A DNA stretch of 64,000 bases. Origin: CAVSWT01 sp963731745. GTDB lineage: Bacteria > Bacteroidota > Ignavibacteria > Ignavibacteriales > Ignavibacteriaceae. The notes under the pieces are model-generated. The model ran no database searches. It was given only the letters and a program-made list of their open reading frames with translations, and was not told the DNA's origin. The stretch spans positions 7,895 to 71,894 of the forward strand of contig CAVSWT010000031.1 of NCBI GenBank assembly GCA_963731745.1. The letters are read 5' to 3'. Both the position numbers and the translations under genes were made by a program. Of the stretch, positions 24,335 to 33,918 are shown piece after piece (position 1 is the stretch's first letter; every line of letters starts with the position of its first letter).

Positions 24335-26251
24335 TTATTTAATCAGAGCAAATTTTATAAGTTTATCGCCAAGTCCGGGCGCATCAATATGCGCAAGATA
24401 AACGCCATAGGAAACACTAAAACCGTCTCTGTTTAAAAGATTCCAATATTCCCTTCCATTGTCCATGCCTGATTCATGTTCAAGAGTTGTCACCAATTCA
24501 CCGCTAAGTGTAAAAATTCTGATTGTACATTTTGTTGGAAGATTTTCAAAATAAATTCTTCGCTCCCCTCTATTCTGGTTAGGAAGTTTGTTATCAGGTT
24601 CAAGCACACTTGTTGCCACATAAGGATTTGGAACAACATAAATATTGTCAAGTAAAGCTTCTCCTTTTTGCTGATCAACTGTTGCTGCTTCTGTTGAGAA
24701 TGAAAAAGAATCTTCTTTTGTAAATGGCCTTAGAGTAGAAATTCTTAAGACGTCTCCATCAGATGGTGCAATTCCGGTTGTATCAGAAGTTGTGTCTCTA
24801 AGTACAACTCCCCAAGTAAGGTTTTGAGGAATTGGATCAGCATTAGGCTTGAAGAATATTATTTCTTCATTTGAAGATAGAAGACTATCTCTAGTTGCGT
24901 TATTTTCATATAAAATGGTTTGTACGTTTTGAATAGAATTATTTGTCGTCTTCACGGAAAATTTAGCTGGTACCTTAACTAATTTTCCTGATACCAGAAT
25001 ATAAGTTGAATCTATATAATTAGAAGAAAAAGTAATTTCATAATCAGCGGGATAAGGCGTTCCTGAGCCGATTGAACCTTTTCTAACCGTAATTCCATAA
25101 TCAGAATTTCCTTCAACCCACTTTGTTTTACTTGTATCCACTGTCAATGAAGTATAATCTATAACTTTAATTTTCACACCGTCAAATACAGGGTTTGTAT
25201 CTTCACCTTCCAATGCCTGACTCTGATATACAGCATAATTATGATATGTAATTGTATACTCACTGTTATTAGGGATGCTGCTGTTATCAGCTCTTCTAAT
25301 TTTGCCGTTTTCATAATCGATTACATACTCGCTGCTATTAACGACGGAACCATTTTTATCTGTAACCTTAATTGTTCCATCAGGAATTAAATACTGCTTA
25401 GATAAGCTTGCAAATTTATTGTCAAAAAGATAAAATGATTCAGTAACAGGATTCTGGCCCGCAATTGAAAAATTCTTTCCGGGTTTTTTAGCAGCGCCGT
25501 CGTTTATGGAATCACTAAATGTAATTGTATACTGATCATTTTTTACATCCAAGTCATTTAAAACTTCAAATTGAATTTTTCCATTTCCGCTTCCGCTAAG
25601 CTGCTGAAAATTTAAATCCGAAACTTTCGGCGGATCGTATCCGGAAACTCTAGGCCCGGGGACAACCATAGCAGTATTATCATCTAAAGTTATATTGGAA
25701 GTAATATTATCTACAGTAATTTTTTTTGTAGTTTCCGAAGGAGGAATACCAAGCGAATCACCATGGTCATAAGCCACGACAGCGTAATAATAAGTCTGTC
25801 CGTTTATAACATTATTCGAATCAACAAAAGAATGAACGAGACCTGTATTATCACCAAGATAATAATGAACTCCTCTTCCCTGGTAAGGCACCGGATGATA
25901 GCCTTTCCATTCATTATTAAGATCCCATTTTGCTTCAAAACCATTCACATCTCTTAAAGGCTCATAAAGAAAACTGGAAGCATGCCCATCAGTAACTAAT
26001 TGATTATCAGCGAAATCAGGCCTTGTACTTCTATAAATTGTATATCCTTCAAAATCTTTTCCTGTTATTGGATCAACACTTTGTTCAGCTGTATTGTCCC
26101 AATAAAGCGTAACTTTTTTGTCATCCGGGACAGCGGTTACTTTTGGAAGAGAAGGAGGTTTGAAGAAATTGTAATTTTTATTATAAATATCTTGCACTGT
26201 TTCTGCAGTTACTAGCAGGTCATTAAGGTTTTCACCAAATAGAAATGCCAT
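24335..26251 (-). CDS. T9SS cargo protein, C-terminal part (split by a frameshift)
   Basis: 638 residues beginning MAFLFGENLNDL, with no signal peptide because it is the continuation of the gene upstream. A fibronectin-III-like segment appears near 40-170 (VTLYWDNTAEQS, FEGYTIYRSTRPDF, YYYAVVAYDHGD), followed by Ig-like regions. The end is a type A sorting-domain-like module: VVPNPYVATS, RRIYFENLPTKCTIRIFTLS, GVYLAHIDAP. Removing one A near 26273 joins it in frame to the preceding ORF through GETKRIS, giving one protein of about 1158 residues spanning 24335-27812. The start ATG at 26251 is therefore probably internal. The mature protein would be exported and anchored at the surface by T9SS. 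Confidence 0.75.
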   Translation of the reverse strand: MAFLFGENLNDLLVTAETVQDIYNKNYNFFKPPSLPKVTAVPDDKKVTLYWDNTAEQSVDPITGKDFEGYTIYRSTRPDFADNQLVTDGHASSFLYEPLRDVNGFEAKWDLNNEWKGYHPVPYQGRGVHYYLGDNTGLVHSFVDSNNVINGQTYYYAVVAYDHGDSLGIPPSETTKKITVDNITSNITLDDNTAMVVPGPRVSGYDPPKVSDLNFQQLSGSGNGKIQFEVLNDLDVKNDQYTITFSDSINDGAAKKPGKNFSIAGQNPVTESFYLFDNKFASLSKQYLIPDGTIKVTDKNGSVVNSSEYVIDYENGKIRRADNSSIPNNSEYTITYHNYAVYQSQALEGEDTNPVFDGVKIKVIDYTSLTVDTSKTKWVEGNSDYGITVRKGSIGSGTPYPADYEITFSSNYIDSTYILVSGKLVKVPAKFSVKTTNNSIQNVQTILYENNATRDSLLSSNEEIIFFKPNADPIPQNLTWGVVLRDTTSDTTGIAPSDGDVLRISTLRPFTKEDSFSFSTEAATVDQQKGEALLDNIYVVPNPYVATSVLEPDNKLPNQNRGERRIYFENLPTKCTIRIFTLSGELVTTLEHESGMDNGREYWNLLNRDGFSVSYGVYLAHIDAPGLGDKLIKFALIK

Positions 26252-26267
26252 TGAGATTCTTTTGGTT

Positions 26268-27812
26268 TCACCTTTCTTTTAAAGAAATATAACCGGAACC
26301 GAAAATAAAAACTATATCCGCATTTTGCGTAATATCTCCAAAGTTTTGTGGAACACATCTATTCCAAATATCTTCGTCATTTGCAACTTTTAAATCCGTA
26401 TTCCAGGTAGAACTATTAAAACTGGTTAAACCAATCTGGTCTGCCTCATCAAGATCAGTATATTCATAATTTGGTTCTCCCGGCGCTAACGGATCTACGG
26501 AGCCATCCGCCAATAATCTGCCTGAAGTTGGAACTCCGTCACCTTCACCTTGGTCACCAGTATTAGGAATTCCATCAACACCGACATCATCAGTTTCAAG
26601 ATTCCAGTCACCGTCATCATCTATTCCGTTGAACTGACTTTCATCTACCAAGCCATCACCGTCATTATCAATTCCATCATCCGGATTGCCGGGACTCTCT
26701 AAAAATTTACATCCTAAATAACCAAGAGGTTTTCCAAGGTCGCCTTTCATATCCGGATCAAAGAAATAAACCATACTTCTTGCGTAAACCGGAATATTAT
26801 CTACAGAATGATTTCCATCATAATCATACGGAGGAATAAAAAGTCCGTTATCGTCTTTGTTATCTTTACCGCCAATATCAGGATCGCCGTAAATTCCAAA
26901 GAATACAGAATCAAGATCTTTGTCACTAACATTAGTTAAGCTGTATTGGAAAAAAACCGAATTAGCAGCAAGTGAATTACTCCATTGATAGGCTCTACCC
27001 AAAACTTGAATGCCGAGTCCAGAACGGGAAGAATCAGCAACAAAAGGATAATATTGAGCGGACTGATTTTGCTGATTAAACTCATTATTTTCTCTATCAT
27101 CCATTCCCCAAAATAATTCTAGATCAGCATTATTTTGACCTTGAACTAAATAACCAGGCCATACATATTCTCCCAACGTAGCGTTGTACCAATCTCTCGG
27201 CCAGCTATCGGGCTTACCGTCTTTATCCGAATCGAAAGATGGATTTGAGGCTATAAAATCCTGGCTTTCATCTGCAAAACCAGGTAAGGGCTGCCACCAA
27301 TATTGATGATCAATAGTTGTGTTTTCGTCCCTCAATCCGGTATAGCTAAAATCATAAAGGCCGTCGGTAATGATATGAAATTTTTTTGATGGATCAAGAG
27401 CGTTTGGAACAGCCGCACCGACGATTGGAGAAAACGCAAAAATGTAAGGCGAATCATGCCATACCATTCCTAAAATATCTCTTAAAGCATCGCCGGGTAA
27501 TCCGCCGCCAATCATACCATAATTCCAAACTTCTACACCAACATTATTGCCGTTCATTATATAACTTTTCCAATCAGAGCGTTCTTCAACCGCTGATTTC
27601 CACAAACCTCTTTCCTTATATTTATCAACGCCTGATGATGATAAATTTTTGTTAACAGGATTTGTCGGATATACTCTGTTAAAGTAATTTATTACTGCCT
27701 GATGCTCTTGTTCTCTTTTTTGTGCGGATGATTCTTGCGAGAATAAATTATAAGGCAGAAGCAGAATCAAAGCTAAAACCATTAATGAATATGAGGATTT
27801 ATTTTTCAACAT
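26268..27812 (-). CDS. T9SS cargo protein, N-terminal part (split by a frameshift)
   Basis: 514 residues: signal peptide MLKNKSSYSLMVLALILLLP-YNLFSQ, then a large Trp/Tyr-rich surface domain, and near 375-460 acidic repeats (GIDNDGDGLVDES, GIDDDGDW) that look like calcium-binding thrombospondin-3-type loops. The frame ends FGSGYISLKER at 26268, while the natural continuation GETKRISMAFLFGEN is in the next frame. It lies 20 bases after the TonB-dependent receptor gene. The arrangement TonB-dependent receptor - giant secreted protein - PorV recurs in Ignavibacteria as I recall it, suggesting a surface substrate-handling or adhesion role. Substrate unknown. Confidence 0.75.
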   Translation of the reverse strand: MLKNKSSYSLMVLALILLLPYNLFSQESSAQKREQEHQAVINYFNRVYPTNPVNKNLSSSGVDKYKERGLWKSAVEERSDWKSYIMNGNNVGVEVWNYGMIGGGLPGDALRDILGMVWHDSPYIFAFSPIVGAAVPNALDPSKKFHIITDGLYDFSYTGLRDENTTIDHQYWWQPLPGFADESQDFIASNPSFDSDKDGKPDSWPRDWYNATLGEYVWPGYLVQGQNNADLELFWGMDDRENNEFNQQNQSAQYYPFVADSSRSGLGIQVLGRAYQWSNSLAANSVFFQYSLTNVSDKDLDSVFFGIYGDPDIGGKDNKDDNGLFIPPYDYDGNHSVDNIPVYARSMVYFFDPDMKGDLGKPLGYLGCKFLESPGNPDDGIDNDGDGLVDESQFNGIDDDGDWNLETDDVGVDGIPNTGDQGEGDGVPTSGRLLADGSVDPLAPGEPNYEYTDLDEADQIGLTSFNSSTWNTDLKVANDEDIWNRCVPQNFGDITQNADIVFIFGSGYISLKER

Positions 27813-27832
27813 GTGTAAACTCCAAAAGACAT

Positions 27833-30547
27833 TTAAATTTCTAATGACAAACCAAATCTCACCTCACGCGGAGCTGAGTAATATTGCGGACGTACAAAAT
27901 ATTCTGTTGCTGAATGAACTCCAGGAACAGTTTCAGCAAGCCTGTTGGTTTCTTGTGCGCCGCCCTTTGATTCTTCTAATGTATAAGTTGCTCTTCCGGT
28001 ATTTGAATAAACCGAGCGTTCATTTAACGTATCGAAAAGGTTAAACATCTTGGCGAATACTGTTACAACTGCTGTTGACACACTAAAAGATTTTTCAATT
28101 AATAGATCAACATTTGTCTGCATCGGCCTGCGCTCGCTGTTAGGATCCAACAAAATTTGGCTGTCGAATAATTCAGGTGTATATGGCAATCCAGTTGATA
28201 TTGTTCCAACTAAAGTAACAAACCAATCCTTTTGACTGCCGAATGTAACCACACCGTTAAGTGTGTGTGTTTGGTCCCAGCTAAGAGGCACTGGAACTTT
28301 TTCACTTTGTCTTCCCGAAGCATAATCAAGAAAAAATGCTTCCGCACCTGTTTCATTTCCTTCTGCTATTTGAAATGTATAATCTATAGAAGCGCCTAAT
28401 AAATCATCCGGTAATTTTCTTTTCATAAAAGAAAATGTTATGCCTTTTATATTTCCATAATCTTTATTTACGTATTTATCATATGTAACACTAGTACTTA
28501 TTCGAATCCTCTGAAGCGCAAGAAGATCTCTTACATCTTTATAAAAACCGGTTACGTTAAAAGCGATAGTTTCAGAAAGCTGCTGCTGTAATCCCATTTC
28601 GTAAGTAACTGTCTTTTCAGGATTCAGATTTGCATTGCCGTAAGTTGGCGTTCCACCAAAACTTTTAAATAATGGGTTAGCATATAAATATGCATATGGC
28701 GGAAGCTGATAAAAATGTCCGTACGAAAAATGAATAATTCCCTCATCGGTTATGGGAAAGGAAATACCCAAACGAGGACTAAAAGTTGTTTTAACATCCG
28801 CATTAACCAAATTGCTGTGGGGAGTATTTATATCAGGCGCATATATAGAACGTGAATTAAAATAATCAAATCTTAATCCGGCATTGATTATCATGCTTGT
28901 AAATTCCATTTTGTCCTGAATGTAAGCTGAATATTGAATCGGCTTTTTAGTATAAGCATCATGCACGCTTGATTCCACGTTAAGAATAGTTGGAGTTAAG
29001 TATGTACTTGAATCACGCTGAATTGTAAAATTTTCAAAATCCATAATGTCATGCTTAGCTTTAACACCAAATTTCAGCTCATGCCTTTCACCAACTTGAC
29101 TAGTAATATCAAACCTTAGTCCATAAGAATTTGAACGTTGATAATATTGATCGTTAATAGTTCCGCCCGCAACAAAGGTATACGGAGTAACTGTGTTGCC
29201 TTTATAGGAAGGCTGGTATCTTGGATCGGCGTGAAGATTTGCGAGGCTCATGCCAGGCCGAAAACTTACTGCATTACCAGATTGGTTTAACAAAGGGAAT
29301 AGATATCTTTTGTAATCATAAATATTGTATGAACCTAACAAAGTATAAAAAGTACGGTTACTTAGTGCGTGCCTTATTTCCAACGAGTTAATTAATCCCC
29401 ATTCATAGCGGTGATAATTTGCGTCTGGATTATATTTATAATCATGATTGTATGACTGCCAATTAGTATTAGAATAAATAAGATTGTAATTTATTTTAAG
29501 AGTTGAAAATGGTTTAATTGTCAGCTTGCCTGTCAAATTATAATCTTCGGAAGGATTCATTGAAACGATTGAGTTGTCACCGGTTTGAGAAATCCTGATA
29601 TCATTTGGATTGGTTACGTTCCTGTAAACAGAATCATAAATTGTATGTTCTCTTATCCCGTAAAGATAACCTTTATCATTATTATATCTTCCTGAAAGAA
29701 AAAATGTAACCGCGTCGTCAAGAAAAGGAATAGGACCGCCTAGAGTCCCTTCAGCAACCTGATTGTTAACCGGATTGATATCATTAATATTTGTAAAAAT
29801 ATTTTTATGTGAACTTAAATAATCGCCGGTATAGTAAGATAAACTTCCACTGTATTTTTTGTCACCTTCTTTTGTGACAGTATTTATAATTCCGCTTAAA
29901 GCATTTCCATATTCAGCATTAAACGTTCCGCTGACTACAGATAATTCCTGAATTGCATTAGTTGATATTTTAACTGTTCGTCCAAAGTCAAAGGGATTTA
30001 TTGCAGTAACTCCATTTACATTGAATTCAATTTCATTAGTTCTGCCGCCCCTTATATGAATTGCGCCGCCGGCATCTTTTGTAATGCCTGCCTGTAAAGT
30101 TAAAATTTGATCCAAGCTTTCAACCGGCAAAGCGGAAATTTGGGTGTTATCAACAATTGTATGTGAAGATGTCAAATCTTTTCTAACTAAAGGAGCCTCT
30201 GCTTGAATAGTAACTGTTTCAAGTTCTATTGAAGCAGAAGACAGTGAAATATTTATTTCAGTGGTAAAGTCTGCTGCAATTTTAACATTGCTTACTTGTT
30301 TTTTCTGATAACCGATTGCAGAAAAACGTACTGTGTAAGTTCCAGGTGGAATATTATTAATTAAATAAAATCCATCTTCGTTAGTAGCAGCGCCTAAACT
30401 GGTTTCCAGCAGAATAACATTTACACCAATTAAAGGTTCATGAGATTCATTGTCGGTTACAGTTCCAGAAATTTTGCCGGTGGTACCAGCGCTTAATTGA
30501 ATGATGAATAATAAAGAAAGGAGGGTAATAAGTAAATGTTTTATCAT
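27833..30547 (-). CDS. TonB-dependent receptor with carboxypeptidase-regulatory-like domain
   Basis: 904 residues: signal peptide MIKHLLITLLSLLFIIQLSA, a CarboxypepD_reg-like beta domain (about 24-110, GKISGTVTDNESHEPLIGVN), a plug domain (about 115-225, IHIRGGRTNEIEFNVNGVTA, FNAEYGNALSGIINTVTKEG) and a 22-stranded barrel to the C-terminus (ending REVRFGLSLEI). It imports an unidentified ligand across the outer membrane using TonB energy. AGAGG lies at normal spacing before the ATG. It heads a run with the split T9SS cargo gene and the PorV-like gene. No SusD homologue is present, so this is not a standard polysaccharide locus. Confidence 0.9.
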   Translation of the reverse strand: MIKHLLITLLSLLFIIQLSAGTTGKISGTVTDNESHEPLIGVNVILLETSLGAATNEDGFYLINNIPPGTYTVRFSAIGYQKKQVSNVKIAADFTTEINISLSSASIELETVTIQAEAPLVRKDLTSSHTIVDNTQISALPVESLDQILTLQAGITKDAGGAIHIRGGRTNEIEFNVNGVTAINPFDFGRTVKISTNAIQELSVVSGTFNAEYGNALSGIINTVTKEGDKKYSGSLSYYTGDYLSSHKNIFTNINDINPVNNQVAEGTLGGPIPFLDDAVTFFLSGRYNNDKGYLYGIREHTIYDSVYRNVTNPNDIRISQTGDNSIVSMNPSEDYNLTGKLTIKPFSTLKINYNLIYSNTNWQSYNHDYKYNPDANYHRYEWGLINSLEIRHALSNRTFYTLLGSYNIYDYKRYLFPLLNQSGNAVSFRPGMSLANLHADPRYQPSYKGNTVTPYTFVAGGTINDQYYQRSNSYGLRFDITSQVGERHELKFGVKAKHDIMDFENFTIQRDSSTYLTPTILNVESSVHDAYTKKPIQYSAYIQDKMEFTSMIINAGLRFDYFNSRSIYAPDINTPHSNLVNADVKTTFSPRLGISFPITDEGIIHFSYGHFYQLPPYAYLYANPLFKSFGGTPTYGNANLNPEKTVTYEMGLQQQLSETIAFNVTGFYKDVRDLLALQRIRISTSVTYDKYVNKDYGNIKGITFSFMKRKLPDDLLGASIDYTFQIAEGNETGAEAFFLDYASGRQSEKVPVPLSWDQTHTLNGVVTFGSQKDWFVTLVGTISTGLPYTPELFDSQILLDPNSERRPMQTNVDLLIEKSFSVSTAVVTVFAKMFNLFDTLNERSVYSNTGRATYTLEESKGGAQETNRLAETVPGVHSATEYFVRPQYYSAPREVRFGLSLEI

Positions 30548-30634
30548 TTATACCTCTAACTTTTTCAGTAATATTTAAGGAAAGACTTTTAATAGAGTAT
30601 CCCGTTGAATCAAAAGTTTTAATAAGACGACATG

Positions 30635-30663
30635 AAATTACTAATCTGTTTATGTTATGTCAA
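30635..30663 (-). promoter_or_regulatory. Candidate promoter of the TonB-dependent receptor operon
   Basis: On the minus strand TTGACA (30663-30658) and TAATTT (30640-30635) are separated by 17 bases, a sigma-70-like pair about 90 bases upstream of the receptor ATG. Bacteroidota often use a different -7 element (TAnnTTTG), which is not seen here, so this is tentative. Confidence 0.35.
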
Positions 30664-30693
30664 GAATAGAAAGGCTTGAACAACTTATTTGGT

Positions 30694-30729
30694 ATAAAAA
30701 AAAGAAGGCAATCAATGACTGCCTTCTTT
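30694..30729 (-). terminator. Rho-independent terminator after the FG-GAP T9SS gene
   Basis: AAAGAAGGCA (30701-30710) pairs with TGCCTTCTTT (30720-30729) around a 9-base loop. On the minus strand the stem is followed by a long T run (complement of the A run 30694-30703). It lies 27 bases past the stop codon of the gene at 30756-32609 and separates it from the receptor operon. Confidence 0.88.
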
Positions 30730-30755
30730 TAATTTTAACTTGAATTGAAAGATGC

Positions 30756-32609
30756 TTATTTCAATAAAGTCATTTTTATAGATTTAGCAAAATTACCATA
30801 TTTAAGTGTACAAATATATTGCCCGCTTGAAACTTTTTGGCCTGAATTATTCGTTCCATCCCAAACGACCTCATGAGCACCTTTTTGAATTTCTTCATTA
30901 CTCAATAAAGTTTTAACCTCACTGCCGAGTATATCAAATACTTTTAATGAAATTTGTTTAGTAACCGGAAGTGTAAAACGAATACTTGTAGTTGGGTTAA
31001 ATGGATTAGGATAATTTTGATCTAGTTGGTAATTATCCGGGGTAATCGCTTTAACATTTATTTCTTTTAAACCTGTGGAACCTGTTGACTCTAGCAAACG
31101 AGCAATGTAAATGGCAGGATGGGGTAATTTTGAAGTTGAATCAGTTACAAATTTTGAACTGTCAGCTACATAAGTCTGCCATGTATAAGTTAAACTATCT
31201 CTGAGCCCCTGGTAAGGAACCAGCAAGTCTCTTTTTCCATTGCCATTAAAATCCATATTCTTTCCATATATTTTTGAGGCAAAAGGAGTGTTTTTTGTCT
31301 TGATTGTATCAATTACGCCAAGGGAATCTTTAATTGTAACTGTAGTATATATATCTTGAATTCCGTTATACGCTATCGAAGATTTCCAATTATTAGGGTC
31401 CTTCTTATCACCACCTGTGTATTCCAATTCAATTACATCTGCAGGTGTAGTGGATCCAAAGTAAAGTTCTTTCTGGCCATCATTGTTCATGTCAGCCCAA
31501 TCTCCTCCAAAAACTATTGCACTAAATTTAGTATTTCCAGCTAATTCTTTTGAAGGTGATCTTGTAAGTAAAACTGCTTTTGATTCATCAATCTGAGAAA
31601 TATCATCACCTTTATCGTAACTTACCATAAAAATATCTCCATTATCAGCATTATCTTCTGTACTGGATGCGTAGACAGGGAGGTAAACTTCAGCTGCATC
31701 ATCATTATCAATATCTGTTATTACACCGCCTAATAAAGCAACACCATCAACTCCAGCATTTGCGAGAATTTGTAAATTCTGTTTCCCACTTGCAGTATCA
31801 GGATATGAATAATTAGTCCCATTTACACTTACTGGGAAAACATTCAGAAAATTCCATGTGTGTACAAGTATATCAGTTTGTCCATCTCCATTTAAATCGC
31901 CAACAAATGCTGCTATAGGTTGACCACCACCAAGAATACCTAAACTTGGAATAGAGTAATCTAAATTGAATCCAGAAAAACCTGGGCTATCAGTATCCCA
32001 GTTGCCGGTGGCTTCAAAAACTGCTAAATATAGTCTCGTAGCAGAGGAACCATCATTCCATACCGTCACTAACTCCTGAACACCATCTCCATCAATATCA
32101 ACTACATCAAAATATTCATTTCTATTAATTGTGTTGGTAAGACCAGAAACGTTTGTCCCATTAAGAATTTGAGAAGGCATTGTTCCGTAATTTCCGCTAC
32201 CAGTAACTCCATCCCATTCATATATGTAGTATCCATTATTAGTAGGAAAAATAATTTCTTTTAAGCCATCATTATCCAAATCTCCAACTCGGACGCTTCT
32301 TGGTGATGCACCGGCGCCTATAGTTGAAGCCTGCTTTGGTGAAGACCAAATCAATTCGACTGTACTGTCGTCAACAGCTTCATACACATGGACTCTACCG
32401 CCGCCACTATAATCCGTTGTAATCAATTCAGGTCTTCCATCACCATCAATATCATCTGCAACCCAACAACCTCTGGAGCCAGAACTAATATCAGTATATA
32501 ATGTTGTATCACCTGCTGATTTAGTAATATTTCCTATTAAATCAACCTGGGAAAACCCAAAACTGCTAAGTAAAATTAATAAAGCTGATAAGTATAAAAT
32601 TTTTCTCAT
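30756..32609 (-). CDS. FG-GAP/VCBS repeat protein with T9SS type A sorting domain
   Basis: 617 residues: signal peptide MRKILYLSALLILLSSFGFS, then at least seven calcium-binding FG-GAP-type loops (DIDGDGRPELI, DLDNDGLKEII, DIDGDGVQELV, DLNGDGQTDIL, DMNNDGQKELY, DFNGNGKRDLL among them), which predict an integrin-like beta-propeller. The C-terminal ~85 residues are a classic Por secretion tail: LDQNYPNPFNPTTSIRFTLP, KVFDILGSEVKTL, GQYICTLKYG, KSIKMTLLK. The protein should be secreted by T9SS and displayed on the cell surface, perhaps in adhesion. It is monocistronic with its own terminator. Confidence 0.9.
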   Translation of the reverse strand: MRKILYLSALLILLSSFGFSQVDLIGNITKSAGDTTLYTDISSGSRGCWVADDIDGDGRPELITTDYSGGGRVHVYEAVDDSTVELIWSSPKQASTIGAGASPRSVRVGDLDNDGLKEIIFPTNNGYYIYEWDGVTGSGNYGTMPSQILNGTNVSGLTNTINRNEYFDVVDIDGDGVQELVTVWNDGSSATRLYLAVFEATGNWDTDSPGFSGFNLDYSIPSLGILGGGQPIAAFVGDLNGDGQTDILVHTWNFLNVFPVSVNGTNYSYPDTASGKQNLQILANAGVDGVALLGGVITDIDNDDAAEVYLPVYASSTEDNADNGDIFMVSYDKGDDISQIDESKAVLLTRSPSKELAGNTKFSAIVFGGDWADMNNDGQKELYFGSTTPADVIELEYTGGDKKDPNNWKSSIAYNGIQDIYTTVTIKDSLGVIDTIKTKNTPFASKIYGKNMDFNGNGKRDLLVPYQGLRDSLTYTWQTYVADSSKFVTDSTSKLPHPAIYIARLLESTGSTGLKEINVKAITPDNYQLDQNYPNPFNPTTSIRFTLPVTKQISLKVFDILGSEVKTLLSNEEIQKGAHEVVWDGTNNSGQKVSSGQYICTLKYGNFAKSIKMTLLK

Positions 32610-32926
32610 TACTACTCCTGCATTATTAGTGTTGTAAATATGAATTAGAACATTTAAAAAATAATAAATTATTTATTCCTCTATGTAAAAAATAGAGAAA
32701 TACTTACGAAAAATGATTTATTAGGATTTTGTATTTAGAATATATCAAAATGTTTTCTCAATTTAAAATAACAAATTATCTTAAATCTGAAGTCAGTTTT
32801 ATCTTAAATTTAATAAGGCAAGTAATTTTCATTAGTGATTAATGACAAAATTAAACCGAATTAATAATCACTAAATAAAATGGAAAACTAATCTAAAACA
32901 ATATTAATTTTTGTGCGAATCGAAAA
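32610..32926. other. Intergenic region, no gene seen
   Basis: These 317 bases are strongly A+T-rich and have stops in all frames. They separate two minus-strand genes. They presumably hold the promoter of the FG-GAP gene, but I cannot point to a convincing promoter, RNA gene or repeat. Confidence 0.6.
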
Positions 32927-33613
32927 TCAGTCTAACTGTGCCAAATACTTATCAACTTCTCTAAATGCTGAAGATGAAGTATAATCCTTTTTGATTTTTT
33001 CCAACAGATCTTTAGCTTCGTCTTTTTTTCCTGCTTTAATATAATTAATTCCAGCTTTTAACATATAGTCAGGATTAAGCACATCTTCACCTGAAACTTT
33101 TGAGGCTTGCCTATACAAATCGGCAGCTTTATCGAAATCATTTTTATAAGCATAGTAACCTGCTTGTCCGGCTAATGACGCAGCTTTGAAAATAGCAATA
33201 CTTCCATCATAATCTTCATAATACTTGAAAGCTTCTTCCAGTTTCCCAAGCATAAAATATGAATTAGCTAAATAAATTTTTGCAGTTTCACCATTTTCAG
33301 TTCCGCCGTAATCTTCCACAATCTTTTTTAATCCTTCAAGATTTGTTCCTGGCCTGCCCTGAATTGCCTCAAGGTACGAACCTTTATCATATAAACTCAT
33401 AACATTTGCAAGTTGTGCACTCGCCTTCATATTATTTTTATTTTTATTTTGAATATAGAAGAAGACTGCGGCGACCAAGGCTAAAAACGCAACAACATAA
33501 ATTATAATTCTATTTTGATTTTCCTGAAAATAGTTTAGCCCTTTATAGTATGTTAAAACCAGTTTATCTTCTTTTATCTGTTTTTTAGATAATTTTTTCT
33601 TTTTTGTTAACAT
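32927..33613 (-). CDS. Membrane-anchored TPR protein (YfgM-like)
   Basis: 228 residues. A basic N-terminus (MLTKKKKLSKKQIKEDKLVL) is followed by one membrane segment at about 38-57 (IIIYVVAFLALVAAVFFYIQ), and the rest faces the periplasm as TPR repeats (TAKIYLANSYFMLGKLEEAF, YAYKNDFDKAADLYRQASKV, GINYIKAGKKDEAKDLLEKI). This layout is that of YfgM/ancillary SecYEG-chaperone-type proteins common in Bacteroidota. It is a single gene upstream of a tRNA. The function is inferred from topology only. Confidence 0.85.
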   Translation of the reverse strand: MLTKKKKLSKKQIKEDKLVLTYYKGLNYFQENQNRIIIYVVAFLALVAAVFFYIQNKNKNNMKASAQLANVMSLYDKGSYLEAIQGRPGTNLEGLKKIVEDYGGTENGETAKIYLANSYFMLGKLEEAFKYYEDYDGSIAIFKAASLAGQAGYYAYKNDFDKAADLYRQASKVSGEDVLNPDYMLKAGINYIKAGKKDEAKDLLEKIKKDYTSSSAFREVDKYLAQLD

Positions 33614-33784
33614 TACTTTCCCTGTAAATTATATTAAAATCGAACAGTAAATATATAAAATTTCTCTGTACACTTGAAATGATAAATCAAAGTAAAATAC
33701 CAACAGAAATAATTACTGCCATTTAAGTTAGTTAGAATGATGAGGATTTGAATTTTAAATTTTGATTTTTGACCTCAAAAAGAG

Positions 33785-33858
33785 TGCGCCCAGAAGGACT
33801 TGAACCCTCAGCCTTTGGAACCGGAATCCAACGTTCTATCCAGTTGAACTATGGGCGC
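33785..33858 (-). tRNA. tRNA-Arg (anticodon CCG)
   Basis: On the minus strand the 74-base gene has acceptor arms GCGCCCA and TGGGCGC with discriminator A, a D-arm TAGTTCAACTGGATAGAAC, an anticodon stem TTGGA/TCCAA closing the loop TTCCGGT with anticodon CCG, a short variable loop, and a T-arm GAGGGTTCAAGTCCTTC. It reads codon CGG. CCA is not encoded. No insertion or partial copy is seen next to it. Confidence 0.93.
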
Positions 33859-33918
33859 TGATATAATTAACAATTAAAAATGAATAATGAATAATTAAAT
33901 TTTTTTCTATTTTAATTA

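Noticed and set aside
26251..26285. Programmed +1 frameshifting in the T9SS cargo gene
   Set aside because: No recognisable slippery site with stop-codon context or stimulatory structure is visible, and other genes in the window show similar one-base breaks, so an indel is simpler.
33785..33858. tRNA-Arg as an integration site
   Set aside because: The tRNA is intact, has no second partial copy nearby and is flanked by ordinary core genes rather than an integrase.
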